NCBI GenBank assembly: GCA_902826335.1
Contig: CADEEL010000008.1
Span: 18,798 to 82,797 of the forward strand
DNA: 64,000 nt
Source of the DNA: an uncultured Alphaproteobacteria bacterium
GTDB lineage: Bacteria > Pseudomonadota > Alphaproteobacteria > Caulobacterales > Aquidulcibacteraceae
Direction of reading: 5' to 3'
Below the pieces are notes generated by a model. It made no database searches. It saw only the letters and a program-made list of their open reading frames with translations, and was not told where the DNA came from. Below are positions 8,296 to 19,264 of this stretch, in pieces (positions within the stretch are counted from its first letter, which is position 1; every line of letters begins with the position of its first letter). The position numbers and the translations under genes were made by a program.

Positions 8296-8666
8296 GCGTC
8301 TGGTGTGCGCGGGGCCGCGCGCGCTTCACCCGCCTTATGGCGCCATTGCATGGCGAACAGCGCGCCCTTGAACACCGGCAGCAGCGCCAGCGACAGCACG
8401 ATCACCGCCGCGCCCGTGAGCGCGAGCGCAAGCCAATCCGGCAAGTGCAGCCTTCGATCAAGGATGAAGCCCAGCGGCACGGCCAACGCGCCGACCACGA
8501 ACATCACGAAGACGGCGGGGCCATCCCCGGCGTCGGCGATCGAGAAATCTTCGCCGCACGCCGCGCATCGGTGCGCGAGCCTCAGATAGCCGCTGAACAA
8601 CGCGCCCCGGCCGCATGCGGGGCATTTGCCGCGTAGCCCCGCGAGAACTGGGGAAGAACCCGCCAA
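8292..8666 (-). CDS. DUF983 zinc-ribbon membrane protein
   Basis: A 124-aa protein with two CxxC pairs near the N-terminus (CPACGRGALF and CAACGEDF), as in DUF983, followed by two transmembrane helices (about residues 50-70 and 80-100). The biochemical function of DUF983 is not known. In alphaproteobacteria it is regularly encoded between ctaE and SURF1, so a part in oxidase biogenesis is inferred from context only. It starts 3 bp after the ctaE stop. Confidence 0.9.
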   Translation of the reverse strand: MAGSSPVLAGLRGKCPACGRGALFSGYLRLAHRCAACGEDFSIADAGDGPAVFVMFVVGALAVPLGFILDRRLHLPDWLALALTGAAVIVLSLALLPVFKGALFAMQWRHKAGEARAAPRTPDA

Positions 8667-8669
8667 TCC

Positions 8670-9602
8670 CTATTCCTGCATCGTCAAATACGGGGTGACG
8701 TAGACGAAGGTGAACAGGAAGAGCCAGACCACGTCCACGAAGTGCCAGTACCAGGCCGCCGCCTCGAGGCCAAAATGCTTGGTTGGCGTCATTTGCCCCA
8801 TCACCAAGCGCAGCAGGCAAACCGCCAGGAAGATCGTGCCGATGATGACGTGCGCGCCATGGAAGCCCGTCGCCATGAAAAACGCGGAGCCGTAAAGGTT
8901 CGCGGTTGTGGTGTCGCCCGTATTGCCGAACTGAAAGCCGGCGTGGGGGTATTCGAGCACGAACTGCACATAGGTGAAGGCCGCGCCAAGCAGCACAGTC
9001 AGCAACAAACCCCACATGGCGCCGCGGCGATCATTCTGCTGCAGCGCATGGTGGGCCCACGTCACCGTCGTGCCGGAGAGCAACAGGATCAGCGTGTTGA
9101 TCAAGGGCAGATGGAAGGGATCGAACGTCTCCACGTGCGGCGGCGGCCAAGTGGCCCAGGCCTGTGCGACGGCCTCATCCCAGGTCGGGATATGCCAGGC
9201 CGCGCGGTGCTCGTGGAAAATCGCGAGCTCGAAGAACACCCAGAACCACGCCACGAAGAACATGACTTCCGAGGCGATGAAAAGGATCATGCCGTAGCGA
9301 AATCCGATATCGACGACAGCCGTGTGCGAGCCTTTGCGCCCCTCGCGGATGACATCCATCCACCAGCCGATCATGGTGAGCGCAACGCCCGCGGCGCCGG
9401 CGAAGAACAGCGGCATGCTGCCACGCGTCAGCAGCATGTTGGAGATATTGGCCCAGAAATCGCCCGCCTCGGAGGCGGGGACAACGCCGCGCATCGCTGC
9501 CACCGCGCCAACCGCCAGGACAAACACCGAGACCGACCCAACGATGGGCCAGGGGCTTGGATCAACGAGGTGGTAATCGTGGCGAACGTCGGCGTGGGCC
9601 AT
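8670..9602 (-). CDS. ctaE: Cytochrome c oxidase subunit III (aa3 type)
   Basis: A 310-aa integral membrane protein with the seven-helix subunit III pattern. It starts with HDYHLVDPSPWPIVGS and includes RYGMILFIASEVMFFVAWF, GAHVIIGTIFLAV and the terminal HFVDVVWLFLFTFVYV. The length is somewhat above the usual 260-290 because of an insert near residues 30-65. It is part of the terminal aa3 oxidase with the ctaC and ctaD products. Confidence 0.96.
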   Translation of the reverse strand: MAHADVRHDYHLVDPSPWPIVGSVSVFVLAVGAVAAMRGVVPASEAGDFWANISNMLLTRGSMPLFFAGAAGVALTMIGWWMDVIREGRKGSHTAVVDIGFRYGMILFIASEVMFFVAWFWVFFELAIFHEHRAAWHIPTWDEAVAQAWATWPPPHVETFDPFHLPLINTLILLLSGTTVTWAHHALQQNDRRGAMWGLLLTVLLGAAFTYVQFVLEYPHAGFQFGNTGDTTTANLYGSAFFMATGFHGAHVIIGTIFLAVCLLRLVMGQMTPTKHFGLEAAAWYWHFVDVVWLFLFTFVYVTPYLTMQE

Positions 9603-9696
9603 TGGGGTCTCTCGAGCGTTGTGAGTCCGGGGAGTGTCTAGCGGAGGCCGGCGCGTGGGCCAAGCGGCGGGAGGTCACGGGGGCGGTGCAGGCCGA

Positions 9697-10269
9697 TCAT
9701 GAGGGCGGCGTCGGCGCGTCCTCGATTGAGCGGAAAAAAGTGTAGGAGAGCGTGATGGACTGCACGTCCGTCGTGTTCGGATCGTCCACCAGGGCGGGAT
9801 CGACGAAATAGACCACCGGCATATCGATCTCGGCGCCCGGCGCGATGGTCTGCTCACGGAAGCAGAAGCATTGCAGCTTCTGGAAATAGCGCCCCGTCGA
9901 ATGGGGAACGACATTAAACGTCGCGATCGCCGTCACCGGCGCGCCGGATAGATTCCGCACACGGTAAAAGGCGAGGCCCGTCTCACCGATCCGTAAATGC
10001 TCGCTGAGCTGGGCGGGGGCGAACTCCAGCGGCAAGCCGGGCGCGACGTTCGCGTCAAACCGCACCTCGATACGGCGCTCTAGGATGCGGTCCGGCGCGG
10101 CGGTCGCCGTGCGTGTGGTGCCGCCATACCCAGTGATCTGGCAGAACGCGCGATAGAGCGGCGGCGCGGCGAACGCCAGGCCCACCATGGCCAGAAACGC
10201 CGCCACGCACGCGCCAGCCGTCAGCGCCATGCGTCGGCGGGCGCGCGAATCGAGCGGCGGCCTGTTCAT
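9697..10269 (-). CDS. ctaG: Cytochrome oxidase copper chaperone CtaG/Cox11
   Basis: A 190-aa membrane-anchored copper chaperone that delivers copper to the CuB site of subunit I. It has one N-terminal helix (about residues 13-35) and the copper motif CFCF within KLQCFCFREQT, followed by DMPVVYFVDP. The start at 10269 was chosen because this ATG overlaps the stop of the small upstream gene (TGATG) and the protein then begins MNRPPLDS as a normal short cytoplasmic tail. The longer open frame upstream is out-of-frame coding of the small gene. Confidence 0.95.
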   Translation of the reverse strand: MNRPPLDSRARRRMALTAGACVAAFLAMVGLAFAAPPLYRAFCQITGYGGTTRTATAAPDRILERRIEVRFDANVAPGLPLEFAPAQLSEHLRIGETGLAFYRVRNLSGAPVTAIATFNVVPHSTGRYFQKLQCFCFREQTIAPGAEIDMPVVYFVDPALVDDPNTTDVQSITLSYTFFRSIEDAPTPPS

Positions 10270-10421
10270 CACAGGGGCCGATTGAGTACGCCGGCGCCCA
10301 GTTGCGCCAGCGTGACGGCGAACACCAGCGCCATGAACGCCGCCAGCGCGAGCGCGATCCACAGATTTCGCCGGCGGCGCGCGCGTTCCTGCTCGGGCGT
10401 CAAGCGAATTGTGGCGTTCAT
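10269..10421 (-). CDS. Small CoxF-like membrane protein of the oxidase operon
   Basis: A 50-aa ORF reading MNATIRLTPEQERARRRR and then one hydrophobic helix (about residues 20-42), ending GVLNRPL. It sits between ctaB and ctaG, overlapping both (4 bp with ctaB, 1 bp with ctaG), so it is almost certainly translated. A similar very short TPEQ-RRRN-helix protein is found at this position in other alphaproteobacterial oxidase operons and is often annotated CoxF or left out. Its function is unknown; a role in assembly or as a small subunit is inferred from position. Confidence 0.8.
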   Translation of the reverse strand: MNATIRLTPEQERARRRRNLWIALALAAFMALVFAVTLAQLGAGVLNRPL

Positions 10422-11323
10422 CCCCTCACCAACGGCGCAAGGCCCGCCCAGCGCTCAAGGAGCAGTGTCGCAAACAGGGCGAACAGATAAAAAATGGAGA
10501 ACCCAAACAAATTCCGCGCGGGGCGCAAATCCTCTGAGCCGCGCACCTGCGCCGCAAGCCAAACAAAAACCAACCCGCCCATGCCGGCGACTGAAGCGTA
10601 AGCATAGCCGCCGAGCCCCGCCGCGATGGGAGCGAGGCCGAGCGGCGCGAGCGCCAGCGCGTAGAGAAAAATATGCGCACGAGTCGTCACCGCCCCGTGC
10701 GTCACCGGCAGCATCGGCACGCGCGCGGCGCGATATTCCTCCGCGCGCAGCAGCGCCAGGGACCAGAAGTGCGGCGGCGTCCATACAAAAATGATCGCCA
10801 CCAGGATGAGCGGCTCAATCGCGATCGCACCGGTTTTGGCGACCCACGCGATCGCCGGCGGCAGGGCGCCGGCCAGCCCGCCAATCACGATGTTCTGCGG
10901 CGTGCGCCGCTTCAGCCACATCGTGTAAATGACGGCGTAGAAGAAGATCGTGAAGGCGAGCAACGCGGCCGCCGCGATGTTGGCGGACAGCAGCATGATC
11001 AGCACGCTGATTACGCTCATCACCACGCCAAGGGCGAGCGCTTCCTGCGGCGCGACGCGCCCGGATGGAATCGGGCGCATCCGCGTACGCGCCATGACAG
11101 CGTCGATATCGGCGTCAAACCACATATTGAGCGCGCCAGCCGCGCCCGCTCCGATGGCGATGGCGAGAATGCTGGCGAAGCCGAGCACGGCATTCCCCGC
11201 GCCGGGCGCCACCGCATAGCCAACGAGCCCCGTGAACACGACGAGGCTCATCACGCGCGGCTTCATCAGGGCGACATAATCGCCCGCCGTCGCCGCGCTG
11301 ACTTGATGCTCAACTACGCTCAT
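10418..11323 (-). CDS. ctaB: Protoheme IX farnesyltransferase (heme O synthase)
   Basis: A 301-aa UbiA-family prenyltransferase that adds a farnesyl group to heme b to give heme o, the precursor of heme a. The Asp-rich substrate motif is present as NMWFDADIDAVMARTRMRP (about residues 66-84), with the second conserved loop YTMWLKRRTPQNIVIGG. About eight to nine hydrophobic helices are evident. It lies between ctaD and the CoxF-like gene, consistent with an aa3 oxidase. Confidence 0.96.
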   Translation of the reverse strand: MSVVEHQVSAATAGDYVALMKPRVMSLVVFTGLVGYAVAPGAGNAVLGFASILAIAIGAGAAGALNMWFDADIDAVMARTRMRPIPSGRVAPQEALALGVVMSVISVLIMLLSANIAAAALLAFTIFFYAVIYTMWLKRRTPQNIVIGGLAGALPPAIAWVAKTGAIAIEPLILVAIIFVWTPPHFWSLALLRAEEYRAARVPMLPVTHGAVTTRAHIFLYALALAPLGLAPIAAGLGGYAYASVAGMGGLVFVWLAAQVRGSEDLRPARNLFGFSIFYLFALFATLLLERWAGLAPLVRG

Positions 11324-11347
11324 GGCCGTTGTCCGGCGAACACTTTT

Positions 11348-13935
<2,588 letters not shown>

Positions 13936-14041
13936 TGCGGTATGGCGCTCCCACTTTGCAAGCTCTATAGTTCCAGGCGCGGCAAATAGACCACACAGCG
14001 TGGCCGGCCGCGCCCGATCCAGATCAGCGAGGGTTGCTAGC

Positions 14042-14701
14042 ATGAGCCGGCGCGGCGATCCAAGGCGCTTCCTTGCGATCCTTGTTATTGGGTTCGCGCC
14101 CATTGTGGCCGTCGGCGCCGCCGCACACGCGCAGCCGAGGCGGCAAGACGCGGTCGCGCGCACCACAATCGGCAGCGGCGGCCCGCTGGCGGAATGCAAC
14201 GCCGCCGCCGGCGCTGGAACGGTCACGGACTCTGGAATCGCCGCCTGCACCCGCGCCATCGAACGCGGGCGGCTCGCGCGGCCCGATCTGGCCACCACCC
14301 ACGTCAATCGCGGCGTGCTGCATCTGCGCCGCCGCGCGGGCGAGGCCGCCCTCGCCGATTTCGACGCGGCCCTGGCCATCAACGCGGAGTTCGCCGAAGC
14401 CCATTTGAACCGGGGCGCGGCGTTGGTGCTGCTCCACCAGCCCGGCCCGGCCGTCGCGGCGATCACGCAGGCGCTCGGCTTCGGCGTGCGCGAGCCGCAC
14501 AAGGCCTATTTCAATCGCGGCGCGGCGCGCGAGGCGCTGGGCGATCTGCGCGGCGCCTATGAGGACTATTCAACGGCGCTGGAGATTCAACCCAATTGGG
14601 ACCCGGCGGAAGCCGAGCTTCAGCGCTTCGTGCGGGCGCGGCGCGAGCATCTCGCCCAGGTCATCGGCGTCAACGATCCGGGCGCGCAAGCGCAGCCATA
14701 A
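14042..14701 (+). CDS. Secreted TPR-repeat protein (first of tandem pair)
   Basis: A 219-aa protein with an N-terminal signal-like segment (about residues 9-30, ending AHAQ) and about three tetratricopeptide repeats: around HVNRGVLHLRRRAGEAALAD, EAHLNRGAALVLL and HKAYFNRGAAREALGDLRGA. The start at 14042 was preferred over an ATG 14 codons upstream because it places the charged n-region directly before the hydrophobic stretch. TPR proteins bind partner proteins; no partner can be named. It is clearly related to the next gene, 29 bp downstream, and is divergent from ctaC. Confidence 0.82.
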   Translation: MSRRGDPRRFLAILVIGFAPIVAVGAAAHAQPRRQDAVARTTIGSGGPLAECNAAAGAGTVTDSGIAACTRAIERGRLARPDLATTHVNRGVLHLRRRAGEAALADFDAALAINAEFAEAHLNRGAALVLLHQPGPAVAAITQALGFGVREPHKAYFNRGAAREALGDLRGAYEDYSTALEIQPNWDPAEAELQRFVRARREHLAQVIGVNDPGAQAQP

Positions 14702-14730
14702 GTGGAAGCCATATCTTGAGAGGACAGGCC

Positions 14731-15279
14731 ATGAAGAGAGTGCTCCTCACCGCAATCGCCGCGTTCGCCCTCGCTGGAAACGCCTCGGCATCGGTGTTCA
14801 CCATCGGAACCGGCGTCGCTTCCGAATGCTACCAAGCCGCCACGGCCGAGCGCTCCGATCAGGCCGCCCTGCGCGTGTGCGACTTGGCCCTGGACGATCA
14901 GGCGCTCATGGGCCGCGACCGCGCGGCGACGTTCGTCAATCGCGGCATCATCCTGCTCAATCGGCGCGAGGCGAGCGCCGCGCTTGCCGATTTCGACGCG
15001 GCCATTCGCCTGTCGGCGCGATCTGGGGAAGCCCATGTCAATCGCGGCGCCGCGCTTATCTTGATGAGGGACTATTCGGGCGCGATCGCAGCCATCACGC
15101 ATGGCCTCACGCTCGATCCGGACGATCCGCACAAGGCGTATTTCAACCGCGCCATCGCGAACGAGGAATTGGGCGATTTGCGCGCGGCCTATGGAGACTT
15201 CCGCCGCGCGGCCGAGCTTGCGCCCGATTGGGCCCTCGTGCAGCGGGAATTGTCACGCTACACGGTGTCTGCGCGCTAA
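14731..15279 (+). CDS. Secreted TPR-repeat protein (second of tandem pair)
   Basis: A 182-aa protein starting MKRVLLTAIAAFALAGNASA, a clear Sec signal peptide, preceded by AGAGGA. It has the same repeat plan as its neighbour: TFVNRGIILLNRREASAALAD, EAHVNRGAALILM and HKAYFNRAIANEELGDLRAA. The mature part also begins with a cysteine-containing segment (SECYQAATAE) and has a second Cys (RVCDLALDD), similar to the first paralogue. It is probably periplasmic. Its stop overlaps the convergent lpxL-like stop by 4 bp. Confidence 0.85.
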   Translation: MKRVLLTAIAAFALAGNASASVFTIGTGVASECYQAATAERSDQAALRVCDLALDDQALMGRDRAATFVNRGIILLNRREASAALADFDAAIRLSARSGEAHVNRGAALILMRDYSGAIAAITHGLTLDPDDPHKAYFNRAIANEELGDLRAAYGDFRRAAELAPDWALVQRELSRYTVSAR

Positions 15280-16187
15280 AGAACGCCCGCCGCGCGCCAG
15301 GCCTCCTTCGGCCAGCGCCTGTGCACCCAGAACCATTGTTCCGGCGCCTCACGCACGCGCGTCTCCATGAACGCGTTGATGCGCCGTACGGCGGCGGGCG
15401 CGGCCGTTTCAGAAGGATCGTCATAATCTATCGGGATGGGTTCGTGCACGGTGACCCGAAACCGCACATCGCCCAGCCGCCTGAGCGTGAGCGGAACCAG
15501 CGGCCGGCGGAAACGCAGCGCCAGGCGCGCCGGGCCATCGGCGGTCATACAGTCATGGCCGAAGAACGGCGCGGCGACGCCCTCATTATATTTCTGATCG
15601 TTCATGAGGACGACCGTCTCGCGCCGCGCCAGCGCGCGCAGCAAGCCGACGCCCCCCTCCACGCCTTTGGCGGCCTGAAGGCGAATTCCGTAGCGCCGCC
15701 GTGTTTCGATGATGCGGCGATCGATGATTGGGTTGTTCGCGGGCCGATAGGTGACGTGGCAGACGATGCCGCTCTCCACCACGGCGACGGCCATGATCTC
15801 CCAATTGGAAAAATGGCCGGCGATAAACACAGCCCCTGCAGCCGCCGCTTCGGCAAAGCGCTCATTGTGGACAACTTCCACCGTCCCGCCGCGCGCGGCG
15901 GTGTGAAAGGCGTGCATGTGCGGGAATTCGCCGAACGTGCGGCCGAGGTCGCGCCACATCGCCTCGGCGATCTCGCGCCGGTGGGTCTCGCTCTCATTGG
16001 GATAAGCCATGCGCAGATTGCGCAGCGCGGTTTTATGCGCGCCGGTCAACGGGCCGAGTGCGCGCGCCCAGGCCGCCCCCCGCGCCGAGGCCCGCTCAAG
16101 GCGCATGGCGCCGAACAGGGCCGTATACGCATCGAAGGCCGCGGCCTCGACCCGATGGCCAAGCGTGACGCGGGTGGACACCGCCAT
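15276..16187 (-). CDS. Lysophospholipid/lipid A acyltransferase, LpxL/HtrB family
   Basis: A 303-aa member of the lauroyl/myristoyl acyltransferase family that adds secondary acyl chains to lipid A from acyl-ACP. The catalytic HX4E motif appears in AGHFSNWEIMA, and the RNLRMAYP and NDQKYNEG segments match the family. It is the last gene of a minus-strand run DUF374-waaA-lpxK-lpxL-like, overlapping lpxK by 1 bp. Whether it works before or after Kdo addition cannot be decided from sequence. Confidence 0.9.
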   Translation of the reverse strand: MAVSTRVTLGHRVEAAAFDAYTALFGAMRLERASARGAAWARALGPLTGAHKTALRNLRMAYPNESETHRREIAEAMWRDLGRTFGEFPHMHAFHTAARGGTVEVVHNERFAEAAAAGAVFIAGHFSNWEIMAVAVVESGIVCHVTYRPANNPIIDRRIIETRRRYGIRLQAAKGVEGGVGLLRALARRETVVLMNDQKYNEGVAAPFFGHDCMTADGPARLALRFRRPLVPLTLRRLGDVRFRVTVHEPIPIDYDDPSETAAPAAVRRINAFMETRVREAPEQWFWVHRRWPKEAWRAAGVL

Positions 16188-17161
16188 CAGCGCGCCTCCA
16201 TCGCCGCGCGGATCGGCGCGAGCAGCGCGTCAAACGCGGCGTCATCCTCAAACACGGCGCGCACCGGCAGCGTGCGGATGCGCGTGCGCCAAGCGTGGCC
16301 CAGGCGCACCCAATCCTTCTCGGTGGTGATGAGGCGCGCGCCGCGCTCCTCGGCCAGACGCGCGAGCCATGTCAGTTCGCCATCAGAGAACGGATGATGA
16401 TCCGGATACGGAATGCACTCGGCCAGTTCGCCGCCCTCGGCGCGCAATGTATCGAAAAACTTGTCTGGCCGCGCGATGCCCGCGAACGCCACAAGTGGTC
16501 CAGGCGGCGGCGGCGCCAGCGGCGCCAACCGCGCGCGCGCCACGGCGCGCCCGGAAATCCACTGCGGGGCCGCGCCCTCCCCAACCAGCACAAATCCATC
16601 CGCGCGCGCCAATCCATCGGCCAGGCGCTCGCGCAACGGGCCGGCCGGGAAGACTTTTCCATTGCCGATTCCGGCGCCGGCGTCGATCACCACGATGGAT
16701 ACATCCTTTTGTAGGCGCGAATTCTGATGTCCATCATCCAGGATGAGCGCGCGCGCGCCCATCGATGCGGCGAGCCGCGCGCCAGCGGCGCGATCACGAG
16801 CGATGAGCGTCGCCCCATCGCGTGCGTGTAGCAGCGCTTCATCCCCCACATCACGCGCCGAAGCTTCGGGCTGAACCCGCGCGGGGCCGGCGCTGCGCCC
16901 GCCATAGCCGCGCAAAAGTACAAACGCGCCCTCGCCCAGGCGTGCGCGCGCCGCCCGCGCGATCGGCGTCTTGCCCGCGCCGCCGAGCGTCAAATTGCCA
17001 ATTGAGAGCACGGGTATGTCGACGCAGATTGGTTTGGCGAGCGTCATGCGCACGCGCGCGCCATGCCCGTAGAACCATCCCAGCGGCGCGAGCGCGGCCT
17101 GCAGCGCGGGCGCGCGGTCGCGGCCGGCCGCCTCGGCGGACCAGAATTCAGGTGGGCGCAT
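16187..17161 (-). CDS. lpxK: Tetraacyldisaccharide 4'-kinase
   Basis: A 324-aa inner-membrane-associated kinase that phosphorylates the 4' position of the lipid A disaccharide. The P-loop is SIGNLTLGGAGKTP (about residues 53-66), and the downstream ILDDGHQN motif carries the catalytic Asp/His pair. The N-terminal hydrophobic segment around PLGWFYGHGARVR anchors it. It overlaps waaA by 14 bp, as expected for a lipid A operon. Confidence 0.96.
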   Translation of the reverse strand: MRPPEFWSAEAAGRDRAPALQAALAPLGWFYGHGARVRMTLAKPICVDIPVLSIGNLTLGGAGKTPIARAARARLGEGAFVLLRGYGGRSAGPARVQPEASARDVGDEALLHARDGATLIARDRAAGARLAASMGARALILDDGHQNSRLQKDVSIVVIDAGAGIGNGKVFPAGPLRERLADGLARADGFVLVGEGAAPQWISGRAVARARLAPLAPPPPGPLVAFAGIARPDKFFDTLRAEGGELAECIPYPDHHPFSDGELTWLARLAEERGARLITTEKDWVRLGHAWRTRIRTLPVRAVFEDDAAFDALLAPIRAAMEAR

Positions 17162-18440
17162 GCGCGCGCGCCTCGGCCGAGTTGAGCGCCAGGCGCGCGC
17201 ACAGGGCGTCTATCGTCCGCTCGAGCGAAGGGCCGCCCTGCGCCGCCACGCGGCGCGCGGCGACTGTCATCGCCGCGCGGGCGCCTTCATCCGCCCACAG
17301 ATCATGCACAGCTTGCGCAATGACTTGCGCGGTATCGGCGCGCCGCGTCGCCCGCGCCGCGCTTAGAGCCTCATAAATATCGGCGAAACTCGATACATAT
17401 GGCCCGTGAAGGATCGCCGCATCGAGTTGCGCGGGTTCGACCGGATTGTGCCCGCGCAAGTCCGGCCGCAGGCTGCCGGCGATGAACGCCACGGGCGCGG
17501 CCGCATAGAAAAGGCCCATCTCCCCAATCGTATCGACCACATAGATAGGCGCGGCGCCGATCGGCTCGCCACGAGACCGGCGCGGCGCCGAACCAAGGCG
17601 CGCGGCCACCCGCTCGCCGCGCTCGGGGTGGCGGACCGCCAGGATCAGCAAGGCGTTCGGCGCGCGCGCGCGCACAAGATCATGCGCGGCGGCGAGAATC
17701 TCTTCCTCGCCCTCATGCGTGCTCGACGCGACCCAGACTGGTCGATCACCGATCTCCGAGCGCAGGGCGGCCAAGGCCGCCGCGTCAAAGGCCGGCGCGG
17801 CCGCGGCGAGTTTGAGATTGCCAGCCAACACAACATCTCGGCCCGCCACGTCGCGCAGCGCATCGGCTGTGCGTGCATCGGCCGCGATGATGGGATCGAA
17901 TGCGGCAAGCACCCGCCGCATGCTGACGCGCATACGCCGCCAACTAGCTATGGTTCGCTCGCTCACCCGCGCATTGACTAGCGCCAGGGGAACACCCGCC
18001 GCTTGCGCCTCGAACGCCAAATTCGGCCAGAGTTCGCTTTCGATGAAGACGCCAAGACTGGGGCGCCAATGCGCGAGAAAGCGCCGCGCCGCAGAAGCGC
18101 GATCGAGCGGCGCATATTGGTGAATCGCATCCGGCGCGCGGCGCGCGAACAACTCCGCCGAGGTGCGCGTGCCGGTCGTGACCAGAAACGATAGATCGGG
18201 CGTACGCGCCGCCAATCCGGCGCGCACCTGCAGCACAACGCCCAATTCGCCCACGCTGGCGCCATGCAGCCACACAAGGCGGCCTGGCGGGCGCGGCGCG
18301 GAGGCGCGCCCCGCCCGTTCCCCAAGGCGCGCCCAATCTTCCTTTCCCGCGGCGGCCCGGAGCGCCAGCCACGGCGACAAGGCGGGCGCGAGCGCGCGCG
18401 ATGCGGCGCGATAGAGCGCGAGCGCGGGCGGGTGCGTCAC
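17148..18440 (-). CDS. waaA: 3-deoxy-D-manno-octulosonic acid (Kdo) transferase
   Basis: A 430-aa GT30 glycosyltransferase that adds Kdo to lipid IVA. The N-terminal half has the acceptor motif WLHGASVGELG. The C-terminal half has the donor-binding Rossmann domain, with PVWVASSTHEGEEE and GHNPVEPAQLDAAILHGPY. The length matches the family. It is coupled to the DUF374 gene (4-bp overlap) and to lpxK. Whether it is mono- or bifunctional cannot be read from the sequence. Confidence 0.96.
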   Translation of the reverse strand: MTHPPALALYRAASRALAPALSPWLALRAAAGKEDWARLGERAGRASAPRPPGRLVWLHGASVGELGVVLQVRAGLAARTPDLSFLVTTGTRTSAELFARRAPDAIHQYAPLDRASAARRFLAHWRPSLGVFIESELWPNLAFEAQAAGVPLALVNARVSERTIASWRRMRVSMRRVLAAFDPIIAADARTADALRDVAGRDVVLAGNLKLAAAAPAFDAAALAALRSEIGDRPVWVASSTHEGEEEILAAAHDLVRARAPNALLILAVRHPERGERVAARLGSAPRRSRGEPIGAAPIYVVDTIGEMGLFYAAAPVAFIAGSLRPDLRGHNPVEPAQLDAAILHGPYVSSFADIYEALSAARATRRADTAQVIAQAVHDLWADEGARAAMTVAARRVAAQGGPSLERTIDALCARLALNSAEARAHAPT

Positions 18441-19186
18441 GTGCGCGCCGGCTGCTTGGCGAGGTCGGACGCAATGTCCGCTGGCTCAATCACGCCGCGC
18501 CCCGCGCACCGGTCCGCCTCCGCCGTGACGCGCGTCAGCTCGTCTTCCAGCATCAGGCGCGCACGCTCCAGCGCCGCATCGTCCGCGTCCGGCGGAACAT
18601 TGATCACATCGCCCCACACATAATAGCCGCGCGAGAATGGCGCGGGCAGCACGAACCGATCCCAGGAATTGAAGACGTTCGCGCCGCGCGTCGCCCAGCC
18701 GAAACAGACGATCGGCGCGTTCATGCGCTTGGCGAGTTGGATCGGCCCCATCTGCGCGCGCATGCGCGGCCCCCTCGGCCCATCCGGGGCGATCGCCACC
18801 GCCCCGCCCGCGCCCATATGACGGATCATCTGGCGCATGGCCTCGACTCCGCCCTTGCGCTGATCGCCCTTGGCGGAGGAGCCGCGAATGACATCATGAC
18901 CGACCGTACGCGTCGCGGCGGTGACAATCCCGCCTTCGCGCGAATGGGAGATCAACACTTTCGCCGGCTGGGCGCCGTCCTTCTTCATCCAGCCTATATG
19001 GGACAGCACGATGCGCCCGTGCCAAAAACAGATCACGGCCGGCCCGCCGGCGGCCCAGACGCGCTCGGCGGCCGCGCGGTTCACATAGGTCCAGCGCGTG
19101 GTCCAGCCGCACAGCGCCATATAGGCGCCGAGCAGGCGGCCGAAGAGCATTTGCATGAAGGGAAAGCTGAGCAGGCGTTTGAGCAT
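18437..19186 (-). CDS. DUF374 lysophospholipid acyltransferase-like protein
   Basis: A 249-aa protein of the DUF374 group within the PlsC-like acyltransferase superfamily. It has FWHGRIVLSHIGW as the counterpart of the HX4D box and APDGPRGPRMRAQMG as the second acyltransferase block. In alphaproteobacteria it commonly precedes waaA and lpxK, as here, where it is the first gene of the run. A role in acylating lipid A or a lipid precursor is likely but the substrate is not known. Confidence 0.87.
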   Translation of the reverse strand: MLKRLLSFPFMQMLFGRLLGAYMALCGWTTRWTYVNRAAAERVWAAGGPAVICFWHGRIVLSHIGWMKKDGAQPAKVLISHSREGGIVTAATRTVGHDVIRGSSAKGDQRKGGVEAMRQMIRHMGAGGAVAIAPDGPRGPRMRAQMGPIQLAKRMNAPIVCFGWATRGANVFNSWDRFVLPAPFSRGYYVWGDVINVPPDADDAALERARLMLEDELTRVTAEADRCAGRGVIEPADIASDLAKQPART

Positions 19187-19264
19187 GGCGGGGAGGGGCT
19201 TTGTATCAAGCCGCGCGGCCCTTTATAGGGGGCGCCCGCCCCTCGGCGCCAATTTGACGAGCCC

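Noticed and set aside
14559-16397. 612-codon plus-strand ORF across the TPR and lpxL genes
   Set aside because: It shares no homology signal and is out of frame with the certain TPR genes and antisense to lpxL and part of lpxK.
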